NCBI RefSeq assembly: GCF_030268205.1
Contig: NZ_BSQF01000001.1
Location: 788,649 to 852,648 of the forward strand
Direction of reading: 5' to 3'
DNA: 64,000 bases
From: Allomuricauda sp. NBRC 101325
Lineage (GTDB): Bacteria > Bacteroidota > Bacteroidia > Flavobacteriales > Flavobacteriaceae
Part shown: piece by piece, positions 54,312 to 63,776 of the stretch
Position numbering within the stretch: position 1 is the first letter of the stretch
Layout: the number at the start of each line of letters is the position of its first letter
The notes under the pieces: model-generated
What the model saw: the letters and a program-made list of their open reading frames with translations, nothing else
Database searches by the model: none
Told to the model about the DNA's origin: nothing
Translations under genes and position numbers: made by a program

Positions 54312-54781
54312 TGGAAATTGCTTATTTACAAACACCTATAGGAATTACAGAGTTCAAAGGCGACGAAAACGGTCTTGCTTCGATTACTGTTTTGGATAAT
54401 AATAAACCTATCGGTACAATTCCTGATGTTTTAAACGATGCCGTTACCCAATTTCAAGAATATTTTGAGGGAAAAAGAACGGATTTCGACCTAAAATTAA
54501 ACCCAGAGGGTACCGATTTTCAAAAGAAAGTTTGGAACGCCCTTTTAGAAATACCTTTTGGAAAAACCATTTCTTATTTGGAACTTTCCAAACAACTCGG
54601 TGACGTAAAAGCCATTCGTGCAGTAGCCTCGGCCAATGGTAAAAATCCACTTTGGATTGTGGTTCCTTGTCACCGTGTCATAGGGACCAACGGAGACCTC
54701 ACAGGCTATGCGGGTGGACTGCATAGAAAAAAATGGTTATTGGAACACGAGAGCCCTGCAAAGCAGACGTCTCTTTTTTAA
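54311..54781 (+). CDS. ogt: Methylated-DNA--[protein]-cysteine S-methyltransferase
   Basis: This 156-residue suicide repair protein transfers the methyl group from O6-methylguanine to its own cysteine in P-C-H-R-V-I-G. The preceding V-A-S-A-N-G-K-N-P and downstream L-T-G-Y-A-G-G-L-x-R-K-x-x-L-L-E-H-E are typical, as is the G-K-T-I-S-Y-L-E-L-S DNA-binding helix. It lacks an Ada regulatory domain, so it is the Ogt form. It overlaps the CBS gene by one base and precedes an exonuclease gene by 9 bases, forming a small repair-related unit. Confidence 0.94.
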   Translation: MEIAYLQTPIGITEFKGDENGLASITVLDNNKPIGTIPDVLNDAVTQFQEYFEGKRTDFDLKLNPEGTDFQKKVWNALLEIPFGKTISYLELSKQLGDVKAIRAVASANGKNPLWIVVPCHRVIGTNGDLTGYAGGLHRKKWLLEHESPAKQTSLF

Positions 54782-54790
54782 ATTTTTACC

Positions 54791-55504
54791 ATGCTTTATA
54801 AACTTAACCTGGAGCATATCCTTTTTTTGGATATTGAGACCGTACCCCAAAAACAACATTTCACCGAGCTGGATGAAACCGTCCAATCCTTATGGGAACA
54901 AAAAACACAATACCAGCGCAAAGACGAATTCACGCCTGAAGAGTTTTATGACCGTGCGGGCATTTGGGCCGAATTCGGAAAGATTGTTTGCATTTCCGTA
55001 GGCTATTTTGCCCCAAAGGGTGATCAGCGCAATTTTAGAGTGACCTCTTTTTATGGGGAGGAAACCAAAATATTAAAAGAATTTAAGCAGTTACTCACGG
55101 ACCATTTCAGCCAAGCAAAGCACCTTTTGTGTGCCCATAACGGAAAAGAGTTCGATTTCCCCTACATCGCACGCAGAATGATCATCAATGGCATCAATTT
55201 ACCCTACAAACTGGATTTGTTTGGGAAAAAGCCATGGGAAGTACCTCATTTGGACACCATGGAACTTTGGAAATTTGGGGATTACAAACACTTTACATCT
55301 TTAAAATTATTGGCTCATGTACTGGGAATTCCATCACCCAAAGAAGACATGGATGGCAGCATGGTAAAGGATGTTTTTTATATAGAAAAGAACTTGGATA
55401 GAATTGTAACCTATTGTGAATTGGATGTGGTTACCACGGCACAAGTATTCCTTAAAATGCGCAATGAGGAACTTCTAACGGATAATGAGATTAAAAAAGT
55501 TTAA
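54791..55504 (+). CDS. 3'-5' exonuclease (PolB-like exonuclease domain)
   Basis: This 237-residue protein has an RNase H-like exonuclease fold with the DEDD acidic residues: D-I-E-T (residues about 16-19), H-N-G-K-E-F-D-F-P-Y (about 117-126), and C-E-L-D-V-V-T-T-A (about 211-218). It resembles the stand-alone exonuclease domain of family B DNA polymerases (predicted 3'-5' exonuclease PolB-like). The gene is close to ogt and translated in the same direction, so a role in DNA processing or repair fits. The exact substrate is unknown. Confidence 0.9.
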   Translation: MLYKLNLEHILFLDIETVPQKQHFTELDETVQSLWEQKTQYQRKDEFTPEEFYDRAGIWAEFGKIVCISVGYFAPKGDQRNFRVTSFYGEETKILKEFKQLLTDHFSQAKHLLCAHNGKEFDFPYIARRMIINGINLPYKLDLFGKKPWEVPHLDTMELWKFGDYKHFTSLKLLAHVLGIPSPKEDMDGSMVKDVFYIEKNLDRIVTYCELDVVTTAQVFLKMRNEELLTDNEIKKV

Positions 55505-55533
55505 GGAGGTTGGGTAAAAGGTAAAAGGGGAAT

Positions 55534-55612
55534 GGTTAAGGGTTAAGGGTTAAGATTAAATGTCATTCTGAGCTGATACCTGAGCGTAGTCGAAGGAAAG
55601 CGAAGAATCTAT
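55534..55612 (+). repeat. Heptamer run and 52-bp dispersed repeat
   Basis: Three copies of GGTTAAG at 55534-55554 resemble the GAGGGTT run at 17744. 55561-55612 is the 52-bp TGTCATTCTGAGC ... GAAGAATCTAT repeat, with one mismatch to 35223-35274. The rest of the gap to 55711 is AT-rich and shows nothing else. Confidence 0.85.
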
Positions 55613-55711
55613 TTTTAATTTGTTTGACTCGAATTTCACGAATTTACACGAATGCCATTTCCCTCGATACAAATCAATTGGTCATTGTTAATTGCAAATT
55701 AAAAACTGCTG

Positions 55712-57907
55712 TTAGTTTTTATAAAACTTCGTGCTCTTGATTCCAGCGTAATCTTGGACTACCAAAACATATAAACCTGAGGATAAAGAAGAAACATTGA
55801 TGGAGCCTTGCGTTTTTCCCTTTTTGATCACATTCCCAGAGGTAGTTACAATCGAATATTGTGCATCTTGTGAAAGTTCCGCTTCCACATTCAAATAACT
55901 TACGGCTGGATTAGGGTAAACAGATATATTCAATTCTTGTGGAATGGTTAAAGGAGCATTCACCATGATTTGAGTCTCTTCTCCATTAAATTCAAACTCC
56001 AAAATATCTGAAAACTCAGAAACTGCATTCTCGGTACAAATGGAACGAACTCGTGCTTCGTACACTTTTCCAACCTCCAAATTGGTCATTGTAAATTCAC
56101 TTTCCCAAAGCATTTCACTGGTCCAATCTTCAGTATCAATGCTTTTGAATTGTACTTCATATAAGGTTTCACCTATTCCCTCCCACGAAATGTTAGTTGT
56201 ATCCTCTGAGGAATCCAATACTTCCAATCCAGTTGGCACCTCCAAGGAACAAGTTGAAATCTGTGCACCCGAAACAATCAAAGAAAAATCTTGAACCCCA
56301 TTGGTTAAACTTCCTTTATGGGTAATGGTAATCGTGTACTCACCTGAAGCATTCGATATATCGATTCGTTCAAAAGGATCAACTTTGTTATCACCTGTCG
56401 TAGCGGCATCATTGGCTTTGGCTGGATTTAATTTCCAAGGCAAATAAGTCTCACCACCTTTCGTAATTCTAATATCCAAATCGTTCATTAAGGCTGCAGT
56501 AGTGCTATTCAAATCTCCTCTGTTGATGTTTGCCGCTTCTGGATCAGTCCAAGAAATAGAAGCCATCAAAGGGCCATTTCCGTCTGCAGTAACCGTGATG
56601 GAATAGTAATTTCCATTAGTCAAGCTTTCTTCATTTACCAAAGTGGTGTAATCCTTATTTTGAAGAACCTCAGCGGCAACTTTCGCATTCATTACCCCCC
56701 AACCCATTTTGTAGTCAGGACCTTTGGCACCCACGTCATCCGCAGTATGAAGCGCAAGCCCCTTTAAGGTAGCCGCTTTCATGTAATTACCAAAAAGCTC
56801 TTCGTGGTATTGTTGCAACAATAATAATGACCCTGTAATTCCAGGAGCCGCCATAGACGTTCCTGCAGAAACTTGATAACTGCTATTGGTTGCAGAACTG
56901 GTGGATAAAATATTGGTTCCATCACCTGCTAGATCTGGTTTGATACGACCATCATCCACAGGTCCAAAACTACTATATCCAGCCACAGAAGCTTTTGTCA
57001 ATTCACCATTTTGATTGATTTCAGTATCGGCCCCTGCAATGGTCAGACCATTTTTAGCCACGGTAAAACCCAACAGCAAATCAAAACCATCTGCGGTTTT
57101 TCCAAAATTAGGTGTGGCATTATCGTATGAATTTTGTGCGTTTCCAGCAGCAGTTACCATTAAATAATATGGAGCATTGTACATGATCTTGTCCCAATCC
57201 TGAGCAACTTTGATGTAGGCACCAAAATACCAATCTGGCACACGGTCGGGCAAAATTCCATAGGAATGATTGCTTAGCAACATCCCATTTGCAGCAGCTT
57301 CAGCTACCTCAATTTTATCACGAGACCAATCGTAGGTTTGGGCTTTGGCTCCGTAAGCAACACCTTGGGCGTTCGGCTCAACTCCAGATGAAATGATATT
57401 TCCTGTTACCAAAGTAGAGTGTAAACTTACCTCACCAGAACCGTCTGCATTAAAGGCTCTGGTATCAAATTCTTGGTGTGAGGTTAATGCAGCACCGGAA
57501 TCCCAAACACCTACATTCATTCCCAAACCCGTTAATCCAAGGTTTAAAAGACCATTATCATACAAAGTATACGCTCTTGAAGTTTGGGAAGCAGGATCAT
57601 TTAAAGTGGTATAGTAAAGTGGTGTGCCGTCTGTTCCTACATCTTTCAAGGCTACATCTGCACCTTCGGCGGATTTCTCGTTGGCCTTAATTCCTTTGGA
57701 TGTAAGTAGATCAGCAATCTTTTTGTTTGTGATTTCATATTCGGACTCCATTTCTGAAATAATGGAAACCATTTTGCCATTGTTGTAGGAAGAACGAATG
57801 GCTTCTTTAGCATTGGTTGACTGGCCCATTGCTGTGAACAAGCCCGTAGTCGAAAGTAAGATGGAGAAGATCAATCTTTTAGCCCCTGTAGACAATCTGT
57901 AATCCAT
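55712..57907 (-). CDS. S8 subtilase-like serine peptidase with type IX secretion signal
   Basis: This is a 731-residue secreted protease with a signal peptide (about residues 1-29) and a subtilisin catalytic domain with D136 (V-W-D-S-G), H163 (L-H-S-T-L-V-T-G), N256 (A-A-G-N) and S351 (G-T-S-M-A-A-P). A proprotein-convertase-like region and a fibronectin type III domain (about 560-650) follow. The last 80 residues (I-S-V-Y-P-N-P ... S-S-G-L-Y-V-L-V-V) are a type A sorting signal for the type IX secretion system. ATG 57907 is used. It should be exported and attached at the cell surface. Confidence 0.92.
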   Translation of the reverse strand: MDYRLSTGAKRLIFSILLSTTGLFTAMGQSTNAKEAIRSSYNNGKMVSIISEMESEYEITNKKIADLLTSKGIKANEKSAEGADVALKDVGTDGTPLYYTTLNDPASQTSRAYTLYDNGLLNLGLTGLGMNVGVWDSGAALTSHQEFDTRAFNADGSGEVSLHSTLVTGNIISSGVEPNAQGVAYGAKAQTYDWSRDKIEVAEAAANGMLLSNHSYGILPDRVPDWYFGAYIKVAQDWDKIMYNAPYYLMVTAAGNAQNSYDNATPNFGKTADGFDLLLGFTVAKNGLTIAGADTEINQNGELTKASVAGYSSFGPVDDGRIKPDLAGDGTNILSTSSATNSSYQVSAGTSMAAPGITGSLLLLQQYHEELFGNYMKAATLKGLALHTADDVGAKGPDYKMGWGVMNAKVAAEVLQNKDYTTLVNEESLTNGNYYSITVTADGNGPLMASISWTDPEAANINRGDLNSTTAALMNDLDIRITKGGETYLPWKLNPAKANDAATTGDNKVDPFERIDISNASGEYTITITHKGSLTNGVQDFSLIVSGAQISTCSLEVPTGLEVLDSSEDTTNISWEGIGETLYEVQFKSIDTEDWTSEMLWESEFTMTNLEVGKVYEARVRSICTENAVSEFSDILEFEFNGEETQIMVNAPLTIPQELNISVYPNPAVSYLNVEAELSQDAQYSIVTTSGNVIKKGKTQGSINVSSLSSGLYVLVVQDYAGIKSTKFYKN

Positions 57908-58092
57908 AATCAAGTTTAGGTAAGATTTGGACTACGAATATATTAGGACAAGTAAGAAACTTCGATAAAAATCCTACTTTATTCGATGAAATACACCTTG
58001 ATTTATATCAAGCTGTTGTGAAAATTCACTTTTATGTGGTGTAACTTTTTTCCTACTTATTATTTGTAGTCTAAAAACACCTCAAACGATTC

Positions 58093-60834
58093 CTACTTTT
58101 TTCCTGTTTCAGAGGCCTCTTGGGTCACAGGAACACTTTCCCATGACTCTAAAACTTCTCTTTTCATGTTGGGCATTTCATTTCCGTATAGCAATGCATT
58201 GAAAAGTGTTCGATACGTTCCCATGGGTTGACCTCTCCATTGCGGTTGGAATCCAAATAGCAAAACATGACCTTTACCGTGTTTTACATCCAAAGCGGCC
58301 GCCTTTCCATTTAGATAGCTTTCCCCAACTAAATAACCAGACATTAATGGAGAACCTTGTTCTTGGTATTTTGCCAAAACCTCTCCTTCAAATCCATCAG
58401 TAGTGGCAAAAACCGGACTGTTGTAGACAAACACATTTGCCTTTTCCATCATTCCTGCCATTACAGGATGACTTGGATTGGTATTGACCTGTACAATTGA
58501 ACCACCGGTAAAGAATTTGGCTCTGCTTACTTTATCCACCACATTGGCAACTGGCAAATGCAATGCTTTTATGGCATATTCAGAACTACGGTTTAAACTG
58601 ATCAATGTTCCACCTTCTTCCACAAAGCTATTTAAGTTTCTCGAACCAAGTTCTCCCAAACCGCCCGTATATTCAGCAGGTGCCGAACCGGGTTCGATAC
58701 CATTTTCTATTGATCCTGGCCATTCCGAACCCAAAACTATCACATCAAAACGATCTTTTAAATTCCCCGATCTAAAATCAATATCCCGAAGTGAGGCGTA
58801 GTCAAACCCAAAATTATCCAATAACCAACGGGTCCAACCCATATCCATACTGGCTGTCCAAGGACGATAAACACCAATTCTAGCTTTCACTTTTGAGGAA
58901 CCAGACCCAGAACCTTGTACCCCGTTAATGGCATAATCTCTCACCCATTGTTGCTTCTTGGTAGTGCTAGCCCCTTGCACACCATATTTTTTGGTTTTGG
59001 CATCGTAAATGACAGATTTTCCAGAGGATTTTGTAGCCTCAGCCAATACACGGAAAATATTATTTTCAGCAGGATCTAACCAAAGTGTGCTCCCTCCTCC
59101 TTTTAAAGTGCCGGGCAAAGGTTTGATTCCAGCTGCAGTGGCATCCGTGTCAAATCCAACCCCGGGAGCAAAATCAATTTTGTTTAAATCTTCAGTTTCA
59201 TCATCGGTGGTTTCCAACGGTGTTCCCTCAACTGGTTTTAGTGCAGCTCTGAAATTGTCTGACAAAGGCACCATTCCCGTTACCACGTTCACTTCCATCT
59301 GAAAAGGCAGCGTCCAACCAGCCGCATCGTACGGTTGTTCCAAAGGTCCATCGGGAGATTCCCTTAAATCAGGATACACTTGCACATCCAACACCTGTCT
59401 TGCCATTTCCGCAAACTCTTGGTCCATTGGTATTACCCAAGTTCCTTTAGGATAAGTAACCCCTGAATATGCCATAGGTTGGTCCAATTGCGCAATTTCA
59501 ACCCCATTAAAGGCCAAACGCTTCAACAATTCAACCGGACGAACTGGATCGCGTTGCTTTTGTGGAATGATGTACGCATAAGGCGCTTCATTCTTATATT
59601 TTTCAATGGTAGTTATCGCTGCCTGATATTTATTGAAAAGCAAGGTTTCCTTATACTTGGCCGAATAATCCAACACAGCAATGGAAGCCGTTTGCATGTA
59701 TTGCATGGCATTGCTCAAACGCCACCAACCACCTTTCCACGGGCTATTGTACAAAGATTCTACCCGTAAATCCCTACGACTTTTAGGAAAATCCCGAATG
59801 GTATAAAAATAAGGCGTTGCATATCGGTACAATGCGGTTTCCGTCCAAAAAGATGGGATATTCTGCATGGCAGGCAAGTAATCGATGTACCCGGGATACC
59901 AAGCATCAAAACCTTTTCCCATGTGAACGGCACCGGGCAAACCTTCTGTTTCCAATTCCTGTGCCATGGCCATCCCTATCATGTTCACTTCTCTAGAAAC
60001 AATCGGTGGAGTTTGCGGTGCAATAGGCTCAGCAAATGGTGGCAACCAAATACGGGTTGGGAATGGGGAGGACTGATGGTGCACATGGATCACATTCGGT
60101 TCCCACTCACGCCATGTTCTTCCAACCACCCGAGATTCCAGCATATTGAGCATATAGGCATCCCTGTTGTTATCGTGCCCTACATATTTTTGATACAACC
60201 AAGGGGTTCTTGCTGTTTCGTAAGGCGTTCCCACATTGGACATATACCAATTGGCGATGATATCTTGCCCATCAGGATTTAAAGATGGCCAAAGCACCAA
60301 AATCACATCATCTAAAATCGGTTTGAATTTCTTGGTATCGGCCTCGCTGATTATTTGATAGGCCAAAGTGATGATATGTTGTGCTCCAGCTGCTTCCGAA
60401 GCGTGCAATCCGCCACTTAAGTCAACAATGGCCTTCCCTTCTTCGGCCAATTTTTGGGCTTCCTCCTTGCTCAACCCTTTAGGGTGGGCCAACTTCTGGG
60501 AAATTTCTTTGTAATGGTCAATCTTGGCCAGATTCTCCTTGGAAGAAATCAACACATAATACCACGTTCTCCCTTCGGAAGTTTTTCCGGTTTCACGCAT
60601 CTCTACCAAATCACTGGCAGCATCCAACTTTTTAAAATATTCGATGGATTGTTCGTAGGTGGCCAAATGAAAATCAGAACCCACTTCAAAACCGATGACA
60701 TCTTCAGGTTTTGGAATTTTGGAATTTTGGGCCTGAAGTCCAAAACACATCAAACTAAAAAGAGATAAAAATCGAAGTTTCAAAAAGGAAAAACTACTAA
60801 GCTTTCCCTTGGGGGAGTTAGGTAAATGGAGCAT
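58093..60834 (-). CDS. M14 family zinc carboxypeptidase with C-terminal GATase-like domain
   Basis: The 913-residue protein has a signal peptide (about residues 18-36) and an M14 carboxypeptidase-like domain with the zinc motif H144-x2-E147 in L-S-G-G-L-H-A-S-E, followed by S-L-N-P-D-G and H-V-H-H-Q-S-S. After a long middle region comes a C-terminal glutamine-amidotransferase-like domain (about 670-890; I-G-V-Y-R-P-W and V-I-V-L-G-S-E). It should be periplasmic or surface-located and cleave peptides. Exact specificity is unknown. It is monocistronic; it faces away from hflX. Confidence 0.9.
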   Translation of the reverse strand: MLHLPNSPKGKLSSFSFLKLRFLSLFSLMCFGLQAQNSKIPKPEDVIGFEVGSDFHLATYEQSIEYFKKLDAASDLVEMRETGKTSEGRTWYYVLISSKENLAKIDHYKEISQKLAHPKGLSKEEAQKLAEEGKAIVDLSGGLHASEAAGAQHIITLAYQIISEADTKKFKPILDDVILVLWPSLNPDGQDIIANWYMSNVGTPYETARTPWLYQKYVGHDNNRDAYMLNMLESRVVGRTWREWEPNVIHVHHQSSPFPTRIWLPPFAEPIAPQTPPIVSREVNMIGMAMAQELETEGLPGAVHMGKGFDAWYPGYIDYLPAMQNIPSFWTETALYRYATPYFYTIRDFPKSRRDLRVESLYNSPWKGGWWRLSNAMQYMQTASIAVLDYSAKYKETLLFNKYQAAITTIEKYKNEAPYAYIIPQKQRDPVRPVELLKRLAFNGVEIAQLDQPMAYSGVTYPKGTWVIPMDQEFAEMARQVLDVQVYPDLRESPDGPLEQPYDAAGWTLPFQMEVNVVTGMVPLSDNFRAALKPVEGTPLETTDDETEDLNKIDFAPGVGFDTDATAAGIKPLPGTLKGGGSTLWLDPAENNIFRVLAEATKSSGKSVIYDAKTKKYGVQGASTTKKQQWVRDYAINGVQGSGSGSSKVKARIGVYRPWTASMDMGWTRWLLDNFGFDYASLRDIDFRSGNLKDRFDVIVLGSEWPGSIENGIEPGSAPAEYTGGLGELGSRNLNSFVEEGGTLISLNRSSEYAIKALHLPVANVVDKVSRAKFFTGGSIVQVNTNPSHPVMAGMMEKANVFVYNSPVFATTDGFEGEVLAKYQEQGSPLMSGYLVGESYLNGKAAALDVKHGKGHVLLFGFQPQWRGQPMGTYRTLFNALLYGNEMPNMKREVLESWESVPVTQEASETGKK

Positions 60835-60957
60835 TGTATTGAGTTAGGTTGAATTTCGGCTTCAAGATAGGAAACAATCCGTTGCCATGGCACAGTTTTC
60901 CTATGTTCATCGTGCTTTAAATGGCAAATAGCAGATTTTTCCTTGCAAAACATTGTG

Positions 60958-60965
60958 TAGATTTG
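60958..60965 (+). promoter_or_regulatory. Possible -7 element of hflX
   Basis: TAGATTTG matches TAnnTTTG and lies 17 bases before the start codon. No TTG is found at the right distance upstream. Confidence 0.35.
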
Positions 60966-60982
60966 CACTTTAAAACTTTTTG

Positions 60983-62194
60983 ATGCTAGAAAAGAAGTCA
61001 ATAGATTATGAAAAGGCAGTGCTCATTGGTATCATCAACCAAGCGCAAGATGAAACCAAAGTGAACGAGTACTTGGATGAATTGGAGTTTTTGACCTACA
61101 CTGCCGGTGGGGAGGTGGAGAAACGATTTGTGCAACGAATTGATGTACCAAATCCGAAAACTTATATCGGAAGTGGGAAGATGGTAGAGGTTGAAAAATA
61201 TGTGACCGAAAATGAAATCGGCTCCGTTATTTTTGATGACGAGCTTACCCCTGCCCAACAGAACAATATTGAAAAAATACTTCGCTGTAAGATTTTGGAC
61301 AGAACGGGTTTGATCCTGGACATTTTTGCCCAACGAGCCCAAACCAGTTATGCCCGCACTCAAGTTGAATTGGCCCAATATGAATATTTATTGCCTCGTT
61401 TAACGGGACTTTGGACGCACTTGGAGCGTCAGCGAGGGGGTATTGGAATGCGTGGTCCCGGGGAAACGGAAATTGAAACGGATAGACGTATTGTTCGAGA
61501 CCGTATTTCATTGCTGAAAAAGAAACTGACCAAAATCGACCGTCAAATGGAGACCCAACGAGGTAACCGTGGTGCATTGGTTCGAGTTGCCCTTGTGGGA
61601 TATACCAATGTTGGAAAATCCACTTTAATGAACGTGATCAGCAAGAGTGATGTGTTTGCAGAAAACAAACTTTTTGCCACCCTCGACACTACTGTTCGAA
61701 AAGTAGTGATCGGCAACCTTCCCTTTTTGTTGAGTGACACAGTTGGATTCATTCGTAAACTGCCCACTCAATTGGTGGAGAGTTTTAAAAGTACGTTGGA
61801 CGAGGTGCGCGAAGCTGATTTATTGCTTCATGTAGTCGATATTTCCCATCCCAATTTTGAGGAACATATTGCTTCTGTCAATAAAATCTTGGACGAAATT
61901 GATAGTTCTGGCAAGCCTTGTATCATGGTCTTCAATAAAATTGACCAATACCAGCCCGAAATTATAGAGGAAGATGACTTGGTAACGGAACGCACCACAG
62001 CCCATTTCACTTTGGAAGAATGGAAGAAAACCTGGTTCAATAAAATTGGGGATAACGCTCTTTTTATCTCCGCATTGAACAAGGAAAACATGGACGATTT
62101 TAGAAAGAAAGTCTATGATGCGGTTCGCGACATTCACGTTACACGATTCCCGTACAACAACTTTTTGTACCCAGAACACTTGGATGAATATTAA
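60983..62194 (+). CDS. hflX: GTPase HflX
   Basis: This 403-residue protein is the ribosome-associated GTPase HflX, which splits stalled 70S ribosomes after heat stress. The N-terminal HflX domain has Y-I-G-S-G-K and the linker R-G-G-I-G-M-R-G-P-G-E-T-E; the G domain follows with G1 G-Y-T-N-V-G-K-S-T, G3 D-T-V-G-F-I and G4 N-K-I-D. ATG 60983 is chosen; a TTG three bases upstream adds one residue. A terminator lies about 220 bases after the stop. Confidence 0.94.
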   Translation: MLEKKSIDYEKAVLIGIINQAQDETKVNEYLDELEFLTYTAGGEVEKRFVQRIDVPNPKTYIGSGKMVEVEKYVTENEIGSVIFDDELTPAQQNNIEKILRCKILDRTGLILDIFAQRAQTSYARTQVELAQYEYLLPRLTGLWTHLERQRGGIGMRGPGETEIETDRRIVRDRISLLKKKLTKIDRQMETQRGNRGALVRVALVGYTNVGKSTLMNVISKSDVFAENKLFATLDTTVRKVVIGNLPFLLSDTVGFIRKLPTQLVESFKSTLDEVREADLLLHVVDISHPNFEEHIASVNKILDEIDSSGKPCIMVFNKIDQYQPEIIEEDDLVTERTTAHFTLEEWKKTWFNKIGDNALFISALNKENMDDFRKKVYDAVRDIHVTRFPYNNFLYPEHLDEY

Positions 62195-62412
62195 ATGGCA
62201 TTGGACAAAGTGTTCTCATTTTCCGATAAGACGTTGCTCGGTTAAGTTTTTACCACATTATAAAGAAGGTTCACAACAAAAATTTAGGGAAAGACCATGA
62301 ATGACATAGATTCACATTGTTTTTAAGTCGTTTAGTGTCAACCTCGATCTTACTGATCTTAACCTACTTTGTCCTTGGTCTTAAAAACAGTAGAAAATAT
62401 TTTTCACCCCAC

Positions 62413-62442
62413 AAAAATGCCCTTCGATTGAAGGGCATTTTT
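62413..62442. terminator. Bidirectional terminator between hflX and DUF3078
   Basis: AAAATGCCCTTC-GATT-GAAGGGCATTTT is a 12-bp stem with a tetraloop, flanked by A-run and T-run, so it can stop transcripts from both converging genes. The rest of the 62195-62467 gap shows no gene. Confidence 0.85.
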
Positions 62443-62467
62443 TGTTATTGATATTTGATATAATTCT

Positions 62468-63400
62468 TTAAAACTTATAGCTCAACCCAAGGGTCCAATA
62501 GGTTTGCAATTCATTGTCAATATTGTCGAATGTTGCATTTGGGTCTGGAGTTGGAGCATTGTTCAAAACATAGTTCAAAGTCTCTTGTTTGTTGCTTCTC
62601 AAACCAAAATCAAAACCTACCCCGATCATCTTCCAAAGGGAATAGGAAAATGAGTTGGTCCATGTCCAGTTGCTGTAATCACTGCTCTTGTAGCTTTGGA
62701 ACATGGAAAGGTTACTTTTAAAGCTGATATCTCCAAATTTCTTGGTATAATCCGCAACGATCTTGGCACCCATCGAAGATTCAAAAATGTCATCCCCACT
62801 ACTGAACACAAAGTTGTAGTTCAAAGGATGGATTACCACAACCAAATCTGGAATAGGGGTCCAAGTACCCCCAACACCCAAATCGAGGTATCCAGGATCA
62901 TTGAAGTTATCCAAAATAGTAGTTCTGTATTCCCCTAGAGCTGAAATCGCAAAGCTTTCGGTCAATTTCCAGCCATAAAGCGAGGAAATATTGAAAACAT
63001 CCGTGGTTGGTCTAAAGCTGTCATCATCATTTGGGTCATCCTTATCATCCAATTTTACCCAAGATAGGTGTAGATTTGCTGCGTTTCTCCAAAAGTATTT
63101 TTCCTCCTTTAGATTTGCATAGGCATTCACTGTAAAACCAATGTTCCCAGAGGAGTTGTTCGGAATTCCCTGTGAAAACCAATTGTTGAATTGGGAAAGA
63201 CTACCCCCAATGGTTCCAAAAGCCCCAATTTTCCAGCCGGGAAGTGCATCCAATTGGGCTTGTAAGGCATCTACCCTTTTTTGAATAGCGGCGATGGAAT
63301 CTTTCTTTGGTCCCATTTCAGCCTTGATTTCTTCTTCGGTCTGTGCCGAGGCAAAAGACCACACGAAAATGGCCAAAATGGCCAAAAGCAATTTTTTCAT
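62468..63400 (-). CDS. DUF3078 outer-membrane beta-barrel protein
   Basis: The 310-residue protein has a signal peptide (about residues 1-20, F-A-S-A-Q), a short coiled segment (residues 22-52, I-Q-K-R-V-D-A-L-Q-A-Q-L-D) and then DUF3078, an outer-membrane barrel: W-K-I-G-A-F-G-T-I-G-G-S-L-S-Q, F-W-R-N-A-A-N-L-H-L-S-W and D-L-G-V-G-G-T-W-T-P-I-P, ending in L-G-L-S-Y-K-F. Common in Bacteroidota; function unknown. It converges on hflX and is followed by a shared terminator. Confidence 0.88.
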   Translation of the reverse strand: MKKLLLAILAIFVWSFASAQTEEEIKAEMGPKKDSIAAIQKRVDALQAQLDALPGWKIGAFGTIGGSLSQFNNWFSQGIPNNSSGNIGFTVNAYANLKEEKYFWRNAANLHLSWVKLDDKDDPNDDDSFRPTTDVFNISSLYGWKLTESFAISALGEYRTTILDNFNDPGYLDLGVGGTWTPIPDLVVVIHPLNYNFVFSSGDDIFESSMGAKIVADYTKKFGDISFKSNLSMFQSYKSSDYSNWTWTNSFSYSLWKMIGVGFDFGLRSNKQETLNYVLNNAPTPDPNATFDNIDNELQTYWTLGLSYKF

Positions 63401-63568
63401 AGTATGGAGTTTACTGTTTAGACCCCAAAAATAAGAAATGTCACTGTGATGTTGACATTGGGCTATTTTTTTGACCTCACACTAGTGGAGATTCGCCTAT
63501 TTTTTCTGGTAAGATTGATTCTTGGATTATTGGATAGCTTGATCATTGGATTATTTGTGTATGTTCGA

Positions 63569-63650
63569 TGTCATTCTGAAAGAGCCCCGCGACTGAAGAA
63601 TCCCATTCCTTTGAAATAAATTAGATTTCTCACCTCTGTTCGAAATGACG
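63569..63650. repeat. Two facing dispersed repeats
   Basis: 63569-63604 (TGTCATTCTGAAAGAG ... GAAGAATCCC) and 63623-63650, which on the minus strand reads CGTCATTTCGAAC ... GAGAAATCT. The 376-base gap 63401-63776 holds no gene otherwise. Confidence 0.75.
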
Positions 63651-63776
63651 ATTTATTTGTTATCTACTTTTTGAAAACTTGCACATCCATCAACCCAAAA
63701 GGGGCATTCATCAATTGGCATACCATACATTCCGCTTTTTCTCCTTTCTTGATGCATAAACCAAATTTTACATATC

